Positions 1 to 7,542 of a stretch of 16,302 nucleotides of DNA are shown here, piece by piece. Under the pieces are notes generated by a model. The model worked only from the letters and a program-made list of their open reading frames with translations. It was not told where the DNA came from and searched no databases. Position 1 is the first letter of the stretch. Each line of letters opens with the position of its first letter. Both the position numbers and the translations under genes were made by a program. Source of the DNA: Chthonomonas sp. UBA1950 (lineage in GTDB: Bacteria > Armatimonadota > Fimbriimonadia > Fimbriimonadales > Fimbriimonadaceae); assembly GCA_002336105.1 (NCBI GenBank), contig DDEQ01000013.1:1-16302 (forward strand), read 5' to 3'.

Positions 1-495
1 TTCGTAAACCGCATTGATGCAATCCCAGCCAAGCCTCAACTTTGCAGAGACTGGGATGGTCAGGGGCAATGCGTCTCGAACCGATCGAACAATTTGGTAG
101 ATACGTTCTGGAGTTTTGAGCAATGTAGCCCCGCCGTCATTTCGGTTCACCGTTGGCGCAGGGCACCCAAAATTGATGTCAATTGCCGTCGCTCCTGCGG
201 CAACAGCATTCAGCGCCGAAGCGGCCATTCGATCAGGATCACCGCCTAAAATCTGCACTTGGACGAGTTGTCCGCTTGGCGTCTTTGCTCCATTGGCGAG
301 CTCTGGAACTTCTTTACGAAAGACCTTCTTAGGCAAAACCTCGTTGCTTACTCGAATGAACTCAGTCACACAGAAACTGAAGTTTTGAGTTTCTGTCATC
401 AGCCCGCGCATTGGAGCATCCGTGATGCCATCCATCGGCGCAAGAACGAGCGCCGGAACGCCTTCTCTTATCCCGATTGACTCGCAAATTGACAC
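1..495 (-). CDS. tRNA-dihydrouridine synthase, DusC-like (3' part missing)
   Basis: This is an FMN-dependent enzyme that reduces uridine to dihydrouridine in tRNA. The first 165 codons are visible; the C-terminal half of the TIM barrel and the helical domain lie beyond the left edge. The N-terminal strand reads LVLAPMDGITDAPMR. Further in come FCVTEFIRV, TPSGQLVQVQILGGDPDR, a GCP motif carrying the probable catalytic Cys (IDINFGCPAPTVNRNDGGA), and PVSAKLRLGWD. The TEF.RV and TPSG.LV.VQ blocks and the GCP Cys line up well with E. coli DusC as I recall it, so the DusC subgroup is favoured over DusA or DusB. An in-frame TAG lies just upstream. The first ATG (435) falls inside the conserved LAPM block, so GTG at 495 is the likely start. 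It has no clear Shine-Dalgarno. Confidence 0.9.
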   Translation of the reverse strand, partial: MSICESIGIREGVPALVLAPMDGITDAPMRGLMTETQNFSFCVTEFIRVSNEVLPKKVFRKEVPELANGAKTPSGQLVQVQILGGDPDRMAASALNAVAAGATAIDINFGCPAPTVNRNDGGATLLKTPERIYQIVRSVRDALPLTIPVSAKLRLGWDCINAVYE

Positions 496-609
496 GATTG
501 CCTATTTTGACAGTAATCGTCTACTGCCAACTAGAGCCAAGCCTTAAAGAATTTCTTTGCAATTGAATTTCTGTTTAACTTTTGCTCTTCAATTTATATA
601 TTTCCGTCG

Positions 610-621
610 TATCATGCTGGT
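610..621 (+). promoter_or_regulatory. probable -10 element for a leaderless start at 622
   Basis: TATCAT at 610-615 is followed by six bases and then the ATG at 622. Transcription starting about 7 bases after the -10 would begin at the start codon. There is no Shine-Dalgarno. No convincing -35 box is seen, but the upstream 60 bases are AT-rich. Confidence 0.45.
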
Positions 622-999
622 ATGGAAACTGGCTTTGCCATCCTCCCTCTGGCCTGTTTTGGGGGACCAAAGTTCCTCGTTGGTCGCATCGAAGCAGCCA
701 GCCGCATACATTTAGTAGTCCAAACTCATCGGACCTACTTCGGCTATGACCCAACTACGTATAAACGTATGGGATTCCTCTCACTGTGTGACTTGATTGA
801 TTTCGTTCGAGATCCAGATAGTGAAGAGATCGCATCCCACATTTCGTCCGGCGAACTTGAGTGTGGTTTGCGGCGAGATGGCGACTACATCACACTTATG
901 CTTGGTCTTACAGAAAGAGTCCAAGTGCCAATTGTCGAGTTCCGGAAGTTTGCAGAGGCCATTGTGGGACCTGTTTCGGTCGGAACATACTTCGTTTGA
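622..999 (+). CDS. hypothetical protein, 125 aa
   Basis: I do not recognise this protein. It is soluble-looking, with no signal peptide, membrane segment or known motif. The C-terminal half is mixed charged and hydrophobic (DLIDFVRDPDSEEIASHISS, then RDGDYITLMLGL and VPIVEFRKFAEAIVG), which suggests a small alpha/beta fold. The N-terminus (ETGFAILPLACFGGPKFLVG) is hydrophobic but contains Pro and Gly and is too short for a confident membrane helix. That it is a real gene is supported by a -10-like TATCAT six bases before the ATG and by a perfect 13-bp terminator hairpin 15 bases after the stop. It is a single-gene unit between the divergent dus gene and the convergent hydrolase gene. Other plus-strand frames overlapping its 3' end are shadows. 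Confidence 0.7.
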   Translation: METGFAILPLACFGGPKFLVGRIEAASRIHLVVQTHRTYFGYDPTTYKRMGFLSLCDLIDFVRDPDSEEIASHISSGELECGLRRDGDYITLMLGLTERVQVPIVEFRKFAEAIVGPVSVGTYFV

Positions 1000-1014
1000 G
1001 CTCACCTTCTCTAG

Positions 1015-1053
1015 TGCCGTCTGCTTACCACCTAAGCAGACGGCATCGTTATT
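1015..1053 (+). terminator. intrinsic terminator after the 622-999 gene
   Basis: Perfect 13-bp inverted repeat: TGCCGTCTGCTTA (1015-1027), loop CCACC, TAAGCAGACGGCA (1033-1045), then T-rich TCGTTATTT. The T-tract runs into the stop codon of the convergent hydrolase gene. The hairpin could also slow transcription from that side, although no T-tract follows it on the minus strand. Confidence 0.85.
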
Positions 1054-3335
1054 TATGGTTTGACTATCCGGTAGTTCAACTTCGAAATCTTTCCGATTTC
1101 GCTAAAAACCGTGTTCACCTGGGGCACCATTTTGGTCGCGGTTGCTATCGGCTCGATTGTCCCCAGATTTCTTGCGTAGACAGGAAACATCGAATACTCG
1201 ATCACTAAGCCGATTCGATGGCCAACTTGAAACTCATGCAACACGTCCCATAGGTCGATGTACACCGATTCCGGCTTGTTGGCGGACATCGCAACTCGCT
1301 GAGTAAAACCCCGGCGATACGAAAGCCTGAGTTTGCCAGGCTGACAAATCTGTCTCGCCACACCTTTTGAGTCGATGTCAACAAGATAGGCAAAAACGTC
1401 GGTATCGTCTGCCGTCGTCGAAATAACTAAGTCCAAAGAAATCGGACCACCAATCATCGTCGACTCGGCATAAGGACTTGACTGGAACATCAATGTCGGC
1501 TTGTCGATGACGGTCGTTTCCTTCATCTTCTGCCATTTGACAAAACTATCTTTTGCCTTTTCCTTCGAAGGATCGTAGGTCTTTGTAACCGGCTCCATCT
1601 TGTCTGGCTGGCGATAATCCAAGGTCATGTTTGACGAGAGGTAAAGGGTCTGCTTCTTCGAAATAGTTTCGTCTGGCCAAGACTTCATCTCAACCCACCG
1701 ATTTGTACCGGTCGCAAAAGCCTTGACCTTAGGAACCTTTCCAATTCCAACATCCTTCCCTTTGAGCCACGTGTCAAACCATCTCAAATAGAGTGAATCC
1801 AGTTCAAGCAAAGACTGCGGGCCGTACTCGACGTCAGCAACTTGGGTAGTGGTGTTGAAGGCGTGAACCCATGGACCATAAATCAGCCATTGGTTCGGAT
1901 GTCCTTCGGCAAGCAATGAAGCGTAATTCAGTTGGGTCCCCATTTCGTCGCCATCTTGCCAACCGGATATGTGCAACACCGGAATCTTCACCCGCTTCAG
2001 CAATCTCTGATAGTCAAAACCGACCCAATCATCAATGGTTTCCCGTTCGAGCCACTTGTCAAAAAACGGTATGTCTTTCCCGAGGACAGCATCGTCCAGT
2101 TTGGACAGTGGCAAAACATCGAAGCCTTCGACGTTTTTGAACCCCTGGTTGATCGAGCGCAAGTCCGCCTGCTTCTGTCGGACGATCCTGGCCCACCAAA
2201 GGTCGGGGTACAGGAAAAACGTGCCGTTATCATAAGGGATGTTGTGCATCGCGTCTGGAGGCGACACTTGCGGGACGATGCACTTCAGTGGCCCAGGATT
2301 CTCGACAGCAGCGGCCCACTGGACGTAGCCGGCGTAGCTTGCGCCAATCATGCCAACCTTTCCGTTCGATCCCTCGAGTTTCGAAGCCCAGTTCACCGAC
2401 TCGTAGCCGTCCGTTTGCTCGTGAACAAATGGGTCCCAATCCCCTTCGCTATCACCTCGACCCCTACAATCCTGAGAAACAAAGATGTATCCACGCTTAG
2501 CATAAAAGTCTCCCATCAGCGACTCGGCGAAACGTCCATATGGCGTTCGAACTAGAATGACTGGGAACGGGCCATCTCCAACGGGTCTTCGAACGTCGGC
2601 AACCAAACCCACTCCATCATGCATTTGAGCACGAACACCGGTCTCAACTTTTGTTTCAAACGTGGGCTGACTCAGTTCTGGATACTTGGCAAGGGGATCA
2701 TCATATAGCTTTTCCCAGCCATCGGCCACCATTTTCAGCTTCTGGGACCTAACATCAACGCCGACTACCTTGCCGGAAACATCCATCGCATATTGCGCTT
2801 CGACGGCACCAAAACTGACCTTGTAGACTTTGACTGCGCCTTTTCCTTCAATTGCCTTGGTCTCCTGAGGCGTTACGGTCACATTGGTGATTGCACCAGC
2901 GTCGACAATGAAAGACAAAAACTTCTGCGGCTCCTTCTTCTCGAAGTCTGTCGCCTTGAGCAGAAAAGCAGTGAATTGAGGGTGCAAACTACCAGAAATC
3001 ACCGGATTAGGTGTCGGCAAATCGATAGCCTGTAATTTGCTATTGGCAACAGCGGTGACTTTTTTGCCATCTAGCGTTAAATTCATTGCTAGGCCAGGCT
3101 GATGAACTTGGCAAGTGAATTTTTGGAGTAAATCTCCAACAAAGCTCCCGACGAGATCGCTTCGGATATCGACCGTGCCCAGTTTCAGACTGGTCGAAGA
3201 CTTGACGGAACCATCTGCCTTTCGCTCGTAGGTTGTTTCTCCCGATTTTGATCCTGCAAACAGGATATTCATATGGACATTCAGGTCCGATGAACGTACA
3301 AATACGAGCGAGACGAGGGCTAGTGCCAAAGGCAT
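1053..3335 (-). CDS. CocE/NonD family hydrolase (X-Pro dipeptidyl-peptidase S15 type) with extra N-terminal domain
   Basis: A 760-aa alpha/beta hydrolase of the CocE / X-Pro dipeptidyl-peptidase class; members cleave esters or N-terminal X-Pro dipeptides. The core begins near residue 233 (VRAQMHDGVGLVADVRRP) and carries the nucleophile elbow GASYAG with Ser333. The probable catalytic Asp461 is in HISGWQD and His491 is in GPWVHAF, in the usual triad order. Residues from about 545 to the end fit the C-terminal jelly-roll domain. About 230 residues precede the core, beyond what CocE normally has, and are rich in beta-strand-like sequence. The first residues (LALALVSLVFV) could be a short signal peptide but lack a basic n-region, so export is uncertain. 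A TAA lies four codons upstream of the ATG and there is no Shine-Dalgarno. Substrate cannot be inferred. The gene lies only 81 bases behind the receiver gene, but a terminator separates them. Confidence 0.9.
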   Translation of the reverse strand: MPLALALVSLVFVRSSDLNVHMNILFAGSKSGETTYERKADGSVKSSTSLKLGTVDIRSDLVGSFVGDLLQKFTCQVHQPGLAMNLTLDGKKVTAVANSKLQAIDLPTPNPVISGSLHPQFTAFLLKATDFEKKEPQKFLSFIVDAGAITNVTVTPQETKAIEGKGAVKVYKVSFGAVEAQYAMDVSGKVVGVDVRSQKLKMVADGWEKLYDDPLAKYPELSQPTFETKVETGVRAQMHDGVGLVADVRRPVGDGPFPVILVRTPYGRFAESLMGDFYAKRGYIFVSQDCRGRGDSEGDWDPFVHEQTDGYESVNWASKLEGSNGKVGMIGASYAGYVQWAAAVENPGPLKCIVPQVSPPDAMHNIPYDNGTFFLYPDLWWARIVRQKQADLRSINQGFKNVEGFDVLPLSKLDDAVLGKDIPFFDKWLERETIDDWVGFDYQRLLKRVKIPVLHISGWQDGDEMGTQLNYASLLAEGHPNQWLIYGPWVHAFNTTTQVADVEYGPQSLLELDSLYLRWFDTWLKGKDVGIGKVPKVKAFATGTNRWVEMKSWPDETISKKQTLYLSSNMTLDYRQPDKMEPVTKTYDPSKEKAKDSFVKWQKMKETTVIDKPTLMFQSSPYAESTMIGGPISLDLVISTTADDTDVFAYLVDIDSKGVARQICQPGKLRLSYRRGFTQRVAMSANKPESVYIDLWDVLHEFQVGHRIGLVIEYSMFPVYARNLGTIEPIATATKMVPQVNTVFSEIGKISKLNYRIVKP

Positions 3336-3347
3336 GAAGGCAGTTTA
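3336..3347 (-). promoter_or_regulatory. probable -10 element for a leaderless hydrolase mRNA
   Basis: On the minus strand TAAACT (3347-3342) is followed by six bases and the ATG at 3335. No Shine-Dalgarno is present. Any -35 region must lie within the terminator hairpin at 3361-3394. Confidence 0.45.
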
Positions 3348-3360
3348 CGACACTCGGAAA

Positions 3361-3394
3361 CCAAAACAGGCAACTCTAAGTCGAGTTGCCTGTT
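3361..3394 (-). terminator. intrinsic terminator of the receiver gene
   Basis: Perfect 12-bp inverted repeat: AACAGGCAACTC at 3365-3376 and GAGTTGCCTGTT at 3383-3394, with a 6-base loop. On the minus strand it is followed by TTTTGG. It begins 23 bases past the stop of the receiver gene and ends about 25 bases before the hydrolase start. Confidence 0.8.
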
Positions 3395-3416
3395 CAAGTG
3401 TTCTCTTTCGGTGACC

Positions 3417-3821
3417 TTAAAGGTCGTACTTCTTAGGACCGCCGCTGTCGTCGTTGCCCTGGGCAATTCTCTTCACAAACGTTACCAACTCCATGGGGTT
3501 GAATGGCTTCGTTAAATACATGTCGGCACCGTAATGATAGCCTTCGAAAACGTCTTTATCCTGTGCCTTTGCGGTGAGCATTATCACGGGGAGGTTTTCG
3601 GTTTCGGGCTCTCGTCTGATCGTCTTGAGGACTTCAAAGCCGTCCATGTACGGCATCATGACGTCGAGCACTACAAGGTTAGGCTTCTCTGCACGAATCT
3701 TTTCGAGGCCTTCCTTGCCATCAAAAGCGGTGACTACGTTGTAGCCTTGTCGTTCCAGGTTAACCTGGATCAGGCGCACAATATGGCGCTCGTCGTCACA
3801 AACCAATACTTTCAGGGGCAT
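3417..3821 (-). CDS. stand-alone response regulator receiver (CheY-like), 134 aa
   Basis: A single receiver domain with no output domain, so it probably acts by protein-protein contact downstream of a histidine kinase. The acidic pair Asp9-Asp10 (VLVCDDE), phosphoacceptor Asp53 (VVLDVMMPYMDG), Thr83 (IMLTAK) and Lys105 (LTKPF) are all in place. The VLDVMMPYMDGFEVL and GADMYLTKPFNPMEL blocks are like the receivers of OmpR/PhoB-type regulators. The tail after the last helix (NDDSGGPKKYDL) is short and polar. The start is well supported: AGGAG at 3832-3828 lies 6 bases before the ATG, and a near-consensus promoter lies upstream. It is a monocistronic unit ended by its own terminator. No kinase gene is in the window, so the partner is unknown. 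Confidence 0.95.
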   Translation of the reverse strand: MPLKVLVCDDERHIVRLIQVNLERQGYNVVTAFDGKEGLEKIRAEKPNLVVLDVMMPYMDGFEVLKTIRREPETENLPVIMLTAKAQDKDVFEGYHYGADMYLTKPFNPMELVTFVKRIAQGNDDSGGPKKYDL

Positions 3822-3860
3822 GCGGTTCTCCTAAAGCTGTTCACACCAGTAGGTGGGTTC

Positions 3861-3889
3861 ATGCTACCTTATCAAACCGCCCGTGTCAA
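3861..3889 (-). promoter_or_regulatory. sigma-70-type promoter of the receiver gene
   Basis: Reading the minus strand, TTGACA (3889-3884) is followed by a 17-base spacer and TAGCAT (3866-3861). The predicted start near 3854 gives a leader of about 33 bases containing AGGAG. This is the best promoter in the window and contrasts with the SD-less neighbours. Confidence 0.8.
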
Positions 3890-3983
3890 ATGCCAAATGA
3901 TAAGAACGAGCGAAACGAACCCTCCTATTGATCGTTTCGACTCGATTTTGTGGTGTATTTGTTCGATGAAACTTGTTCAAGTG

Positions 3984-3995
3984 TAGAATGCCTCA
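3984..3995 (+). promoter_or_regulatory. probable -10 element for a leaderless start at 3996
   Basis: TAGAAT at 3984-3989 lies six bases before the ATG at 3996. A weak -35-like TTGTTC lies at 3959-3964, 19 bases upstream of it. There is no Shine-Dalgarno. Confidence 0.45.
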
Positions 3996-5045
3996 ATGCT
4001 CGCCACAACCATGTGCGCCGCAATGGCTCTTAGTCCTATCGCAAGAGTGATCCGGGTTGCCGTCAATCCGACATTTCCTCAACCGAAAAAATCTTTGGTT
4101 CGCGAGTATCTGAACATCAATCCAGGGATTTCATTTGATGAGATCGTGCCAAGTTGGAATGTTGCCAATCCATACACCGCTGCAATCAAGGTCGAGTTAC
4201 GTGGGCACGTCAATGGAAAATTGACTCGTTGGTACACCATGGCAGATTGGGCTTACACTATGGCCCACAGCAAGCGAATCAGCTTCGAACACGAGCGAGA
4301 TGCCGACGCTGCAGTTCTCACCGATACACTTAGGTTCAAAAGCCTTGCTAATGGGGTTGATGTTCGATTGACCTTACAAAACACCGGCGACGGCGAACTA
4401 CCATCCCTCAAACTCTTCGCCCTTAGCTTCAAAAATACTGGCATGAAAACCAGCGACTCAAGCACCCCTTCAGAAGCTTGGGGCAAGACGGTCGAAGTGC
4501 CGCAGCGAGCCCAAGGAAATTACAAAGACGGCGCCGTCATTTGCAGTCCCACAACAGTCTCGATGTTACTGAAGCATTGGTCAGTCCAGTTGAACCAGCC
4601 CGCAATCGACCGCGACGTTCCCCTTGTGAAAGCCGGAGTCTGGGACGAAGCATACAAAGGTGGCGGTAACTGGTCGTTCAACATGGCTTTTGCAGGTTCA
4701 ACACCGGGACTCCGAGCCTATGTTGCCCGGCTCACGAGCATTGCCGACGCTGAAAAGTGGATTGCCGCCGGTATCCCGGTCGGATGCTCGGTCGAAGCGT
4801 CGATATTATGGGGCAAAGGTCCCGATCCTTCGAGTGGTCACCTTGTCGTTTTAGTTGGTTTCACAAAAGATGGAGATCCCATCTTCAACGATCCGGCCCG
4901 AAGGGCGGAAGTAAGACGAACCTTCAAGCGAGCAGATTTTGAACTAGCCTGGCAGAAGTCAGATAGAACTGTTTATCTTGTTTATCCAGAGTCTGCCAAA
5001 GTCCCGGGGTCATCCGATGGACTCTGGCTATCTTCGGGTTCCTAG
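3996..5045 (+). CDS. C39-like cysteine peptidase family protein, probably exported
   Basis: A 349-aa protein with a papain-like C39-type peptidase domain in its C-terminal half. The candidate triad is Cys183 (VICSPTTVSMLL), His282 (SSGHLVVLVGF) and Asp299 (PIFNDPA), in the order and context of the peptidase C39-like family. Residues of about 40-150 form a separate strand-rich region (VREYLNINPGISFDEIVPSW, then WYTMADWAY) that may be a beta-sandwich for binding or anchoring. The first 22 residues are mostly hydrophobic and may act as a signal or anchor, but no clear cleavage site or lipobox is seen. There is no ABC-transporter part and no bacteriocin gene nearby, so leader-peptide processing is unlikely. 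The gene converges on the glycosyltransferase gene with only 14 bases between their stops and no obvious terminator there. Confidence 0.8.
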   Translation: MLATTMCAAMALSPIARVIRVAVNPTFPQPKKSLVREYLNINPGISFDEIVPSWNVANPYTAAIKVELRGHVNGKLTRWYTMADWAYTMAHSKRISFEHERDADAAVLTDTLRFKSLANGVDVRLTLQNTGDGELPSLKLFALSFKNTGMKTSDSSTPSEAWGKTVEVPQRAQGNYKDGAVICSPTTVSMLLKHWSVQLNQPAIDRDVPLVKAGVWDEAYKGGGNWSFNMAFAGSTPGLRAYVARLTSIADAEKWIAAGIPVGCSVEASILWGKGPDPSSGHLVVLVGFTKDGDPIFNDPARRAEVRRTFKRADFELAWQKSDRTVYLVYPESAKVPGSSDGLWLSSGS

Positions 5046-5059
5046 GTCTGAAAACTTCC

Positions 5060-7015
5060 TTATTTGACGGTGAAGACGAGGTTCTTACCAAAAGTCTTCA
5101 CCAACACCAATTTGCTTTGCTGAACGGCCTCCGCAAGCAAGACCTTGTATTTGTTTCTCAAATCTTTAAACCGTTCAACTCTGTCCGCAGGCTCATAAGG
5201 CACTGCAGTTCCCGAGAGTCCAGAAGCACCCACCCAGGTTTCAAACTCTTTCGGCTGACCGAAAAAGGCTTGTCGCGCGTTGAAATACACAGTCGTCAGA
5301 CCGTGATCTTTAAGCGCTTTGCTGAAGTCGTCGGCATTCCGCATTTGGTCATATCCGAGTTCGGTGGTATGTCCAGGATTTGCCCAGAAATAGGGGACGT
5401 CGAGATAGAAACCGAAGACCTCGTCAAATAGCGCAACTCTTCCTTCTTTGACCGATTCGTTCAGCATTTGAGCTGGTGCGTAAAATGGAACTCTTTGGGT
5501 GAGATAGTCCGCTTCAGTGATCTTCCCCACTGCGACCGGAATTTTATCTTGGGTAACTGATAGGTAGATGACGACCAATCCGACAGCCGTCGAAACAGCT
5601 CCGAGGCCAGCGTAGGCTTGGCGCAACTTGCCGGTGACCGTAAGTCCGCCGAACAACAAGATCATCGGCAACATCAATCCCAAGACATAGCGTGACTGCT
5701 CACTCATGAAAAACCACAGAAACAGACTCACCAGGGTCGTGCTTGCACAAAAAGCCTCAAAAGGCTTCGCTCTTCCGCTGAGCAACCATCCCAGTAGCCC
5801 GACCATCGGAACAGCTCCAAGGGAAATAAAGACAAATCCCAGGCCCATCGTTTGCCCCGGGTTTGTGTATCGACCTGGTTGATAGGCTAAACCCAAGATA
5901 GCAGACCCAGCTCGAGAGATTTCGATAGGATTTGTGGTGTAGTTGCCGTCTGTAGACCGAGCAACACCAAAGGACTGCTGCTCTTCGGTATAGATTCGGT
6001 CGTTGAACTCGCTCCAATTCTTGCCTCCAAAGTGCTTGTAAAAGAACGGATAAACCGGATTTCCAGTCGTTACAACGTTCTTTACATACCAAGGACAACA
6101 GACTGCCATAGCGACGATACCTGCGAGAAAAGCAGACTTGATCGCAGGACCGGCCCCCTGTCGCTTCAGGCCGAAAACCAACAGAAGCAGACAACTAAAG
6201 ATCACCGTTTGCAGCCCGGTGTATTTTGAACCGGCACAAAGTCCGAGCATGATTCCGCTGAGAATCAAATGGCTCTTGTTCGTGCTTTCCAAGTACTTTG
6301 CAGCGAAAATGATTCCGAGGGCGCCGAACAGACCGTTCCCCAAGTCGATGTAAGCCGTTCCTGCTTCCCAGACTATAACTGGCACCCCGCTATATAAAGC
6401 CACGACCCAGTAAGCAGCCTTGTCACCATAACGCTCTCGGGCTAAGCCAAATAATGCGAATGCGCCAAGGCAAAGAAACGCAAGGCTGAACGCTTTTGCA
6501 CCCGCTTGGCCGCCCCAGGCAAGACCCCAGATATAGAGGTTATTGATCGTAAATGGAAAATTGCTATGATGGTCGAAGGAAATGAAACTCCACTGCCCTT
6601 GATTCAACCAAACCTTCGGAACTGCAAGATGATAGGCAAGCGTGTCCCAATCGTTGGCATCGCTCGGAACAATGACCGAGATCATGGCTAGAAGAACCGC
6701 CGCACCGACCGCCACAAGGGCAAGCAAACAAAGTCCCTCAGGCTTACTGGGGCGACCAACCGTGGTTTGCCAGCTACGTACCAACTCGACTAATCCGAAT
6801 CCAGAAAGCAGGCCAACAACACCCAGACCCCACTTAAAACCGCCCGGAAGTAAGCCTAGAAATAGCGTCAAAACTCCAATCGCACCCAGGCCAACCAGAC
6901 CCCAAATCGCGAGGCGTGTGGACGGGTCCTCAGTCTGAGTCCATCGTGAAACTAACAACTTACCGACCCCTATAGAGCCGATTACGAATAAAAACGTCAG
7001 CAAGACGCCAGGCAT
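5060..7015 (-). CDS. GT-C fold membrane glycosyltransferase (PMT_2 / GT39-like)
   Basis: A 651-aa polytopic membrane protein. These enzymes transfer a sugar from a polyprenyl-phosphate donor to lipid, glycan or protein on the outer face of the membrane. Several hydrophobic segments in the first 115 residues are followed by a loop with SDANDWDTLAYHLAVPKVW (118-136), holding the acidic residues expected of the catalytic loop of GT-C enzymes. Then come FPFTINNLYIWGL (153-165), AYIDLGNGLFGALG (221-234) and GLCAGSKYTGLQ (258-269), matching the PMT_2 / ArnT-like style. About 150 C-terminal residues form a soluble, probably extracytoplasmic domain (SVKEGRVALFDEVFGFYLDV onward). Donor and acceptor cannot be told from sequence. 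The ATG at 7015 has no Shine-Dalgarno; TACCCT lies 8 bases upstream. Confidence 0.85.
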   Translation of the reverse strand: MPGVLLTFLFVIGSIGVGKLLVSRWTQTEDPSTRLAIWGLVGLGAIGVLTLFLGLLPGGFKWGLGVVGLLSGFGLVELVRSWQTTVGRPSKPEGLCLLALVAVGAAVLLAMISVIVPSDANDWDTLAYHLAVPKVWLNQGQWSFISFDHHSNFPFTINNLYIWGLAWGGQAGAKAFSLAFLCLGAFALFGLARERYGDKAAYWVVALYSGVPVIVWEAGTAYIDLGNGLFGALGIIFAAKYLESTNKSHLILSGIMLGLCAGSKYTGLQTVIFSCLLLLVFGLKRQGAGPAIKSAFLAGIVAMAVCCPWYVKNVVTTGNPVYPFFYKHFGGKNWSEFNDRIYTEEQQSFGVARSTDGNYTTNPIEISRAGSAILGLAYQPGRYTNPGQTMGLGFVFISLGAVPMVGLLGWLLSGRAKPFEAFCASTTLVSLFLWFFMSEQSRYVLGLMLPMILLFGGLTVTGKLRQAYAGLGAVSTAVGLVVIYLSVTQDKIPVAVGKITEADYLTQRVPFYAPAQMLNESVKEGRVALFDEVFGFYLDVPYFWANPGHTTELGYDQMRNADDFSKALKDHGLTTVYFNARQAFFGQPKEFETWVGASGLSGTAVPYEPADRVERFKDLRNKYKVLLAEAVQQSKLVLVKTFGKNLVFTVK

Positions 7016-7029
7016 GATGACCGAGGGTA
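7016..7029 (-). promoter_or_regulatory. possible -10 element for the glycosyltransferase gene
   Basis: On the minus strand TACCCT (7029-7024) lies 8 bases before the ATG at 7015. It is divergent from the plus-strand TAACCT at 7045. No -35 box was recognised. Confidence 0.3.
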
Positions 7030-7044
7030 CCCGTCAGCATCCGG

Positions 7045-7056
7045 TAACCTGATGTG
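7045..7056 (+). promoter_or_regulatory. probable -10 element for a leaderless start at 7057
   Basis: TAACCT at 7045-7050 is followed by six bases and the ATG at 7057. There is no Shine-Dalgarno. This spacing favours ATG 7057 over the in-frame GTG at 7054. Confidence 0.4.
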
Positions 7057-7539
7057 ATGTCTGACTTTCATTCGACTTGGAAGCTCACGAGAGGACGATT
7101 TGAAGAGACCGTGCTCGGGCTAAACCAGGCACAGCTGAATTTTCGACCCTATGCTGGTTGCCTTACGATTGGAGAAATGATCCTTCACGTAACTGGAATT
7201 GAAATTTCATTCTCGTGCCAGTTACAAGGTGAGGAACCTGCTGCAGAGCATGTTCGTATTCAAAATTCCGGAACCCAAGGGATCATGGACGACCAGGCTT
7301 TTCCGTACACGGCAGAAGAGATCACCCCCGAACTTATCGGAGAGGCTCTCTCAATTGCTCGCGCCTATGTGGAACCAGTCCTTGAGAATCCGACCGAAGA
7401 TATGAGAAACCGTCAGGTTAAGAGCGCACTTGGACCGATGATTGACGGAATTGGAACGCTATCGAGACTCGCACAGCATCCCGCCTACCACCAGGGCCAA
7501 GCCTATCTGATACGACACATGCCCGATTTTCCTGCCTGA
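7057..7539 (+). CDS. DinB/YfiT-like putative metalloprotein
   Basis: A 160-aa four-helix-bundle protein of the DinB superfamily. The predicted metal-binding triad is His44 (EMILHVTGIE), His141 and His145 (HPAYHQGQAYLIR), the usual H ... HxxxH arrangement. Some members are thiol-dependent S-transferases or hydrolases; many have no known activity, and no substrate can be inferred here. ATG 7057 is preferred to GTG 7054 because TAACCT lies exactly six bases before it. The next gene begins three bases after the stop (TGA AAA ATG), so the two are very likely co-transcribed and translationally coupled. Confidence 0.85.
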   Translation: MSDFHSTWKLTRGRFEETVLGLNQAQLNFRPYAGCLTIGEMILHVTGIEISFSCQLQGEEPAAEHVRIQNSGTQGIMDDQAFPYTAEEITPELIGEALSIARAYVEPVLENPTEDMRNRQVKSALGPMIDGIGTLSRLAQHPAYHQGQAYLIRHMPDFPA

Positions 7540-7542
7540 AAA

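Noticed and set aside
1932..2555. Long open frame (207 codons) on the plus strand
   Set aside because: Lies entirely antisense to the CocE-type hydrolase, whose triad and domain order are clear; the plus-strand translation has no recognisable motif.
3336..3821. Receiver and hydrolase as a two-gene operon
   Set aside because: A perfect 12-bp hairpin with TTTT separates them and the hydrolase has its own -10-like element; readthrough remains possible.
3534..3986. 150-codon plus-strand frame over the receiver gene and its promoter
   Set aside because: Antisense to a canonical receiver domain and covers its near-consensus promoter; a shadow.
5757..6194. 145-codon minus-strand frame inside the glycosyltransferase gene
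   Set aside because: Overlaps the membrane glycosyltransferase in another frame on the same strand; composition is Cys/Arg/Ser-rich with no domain.
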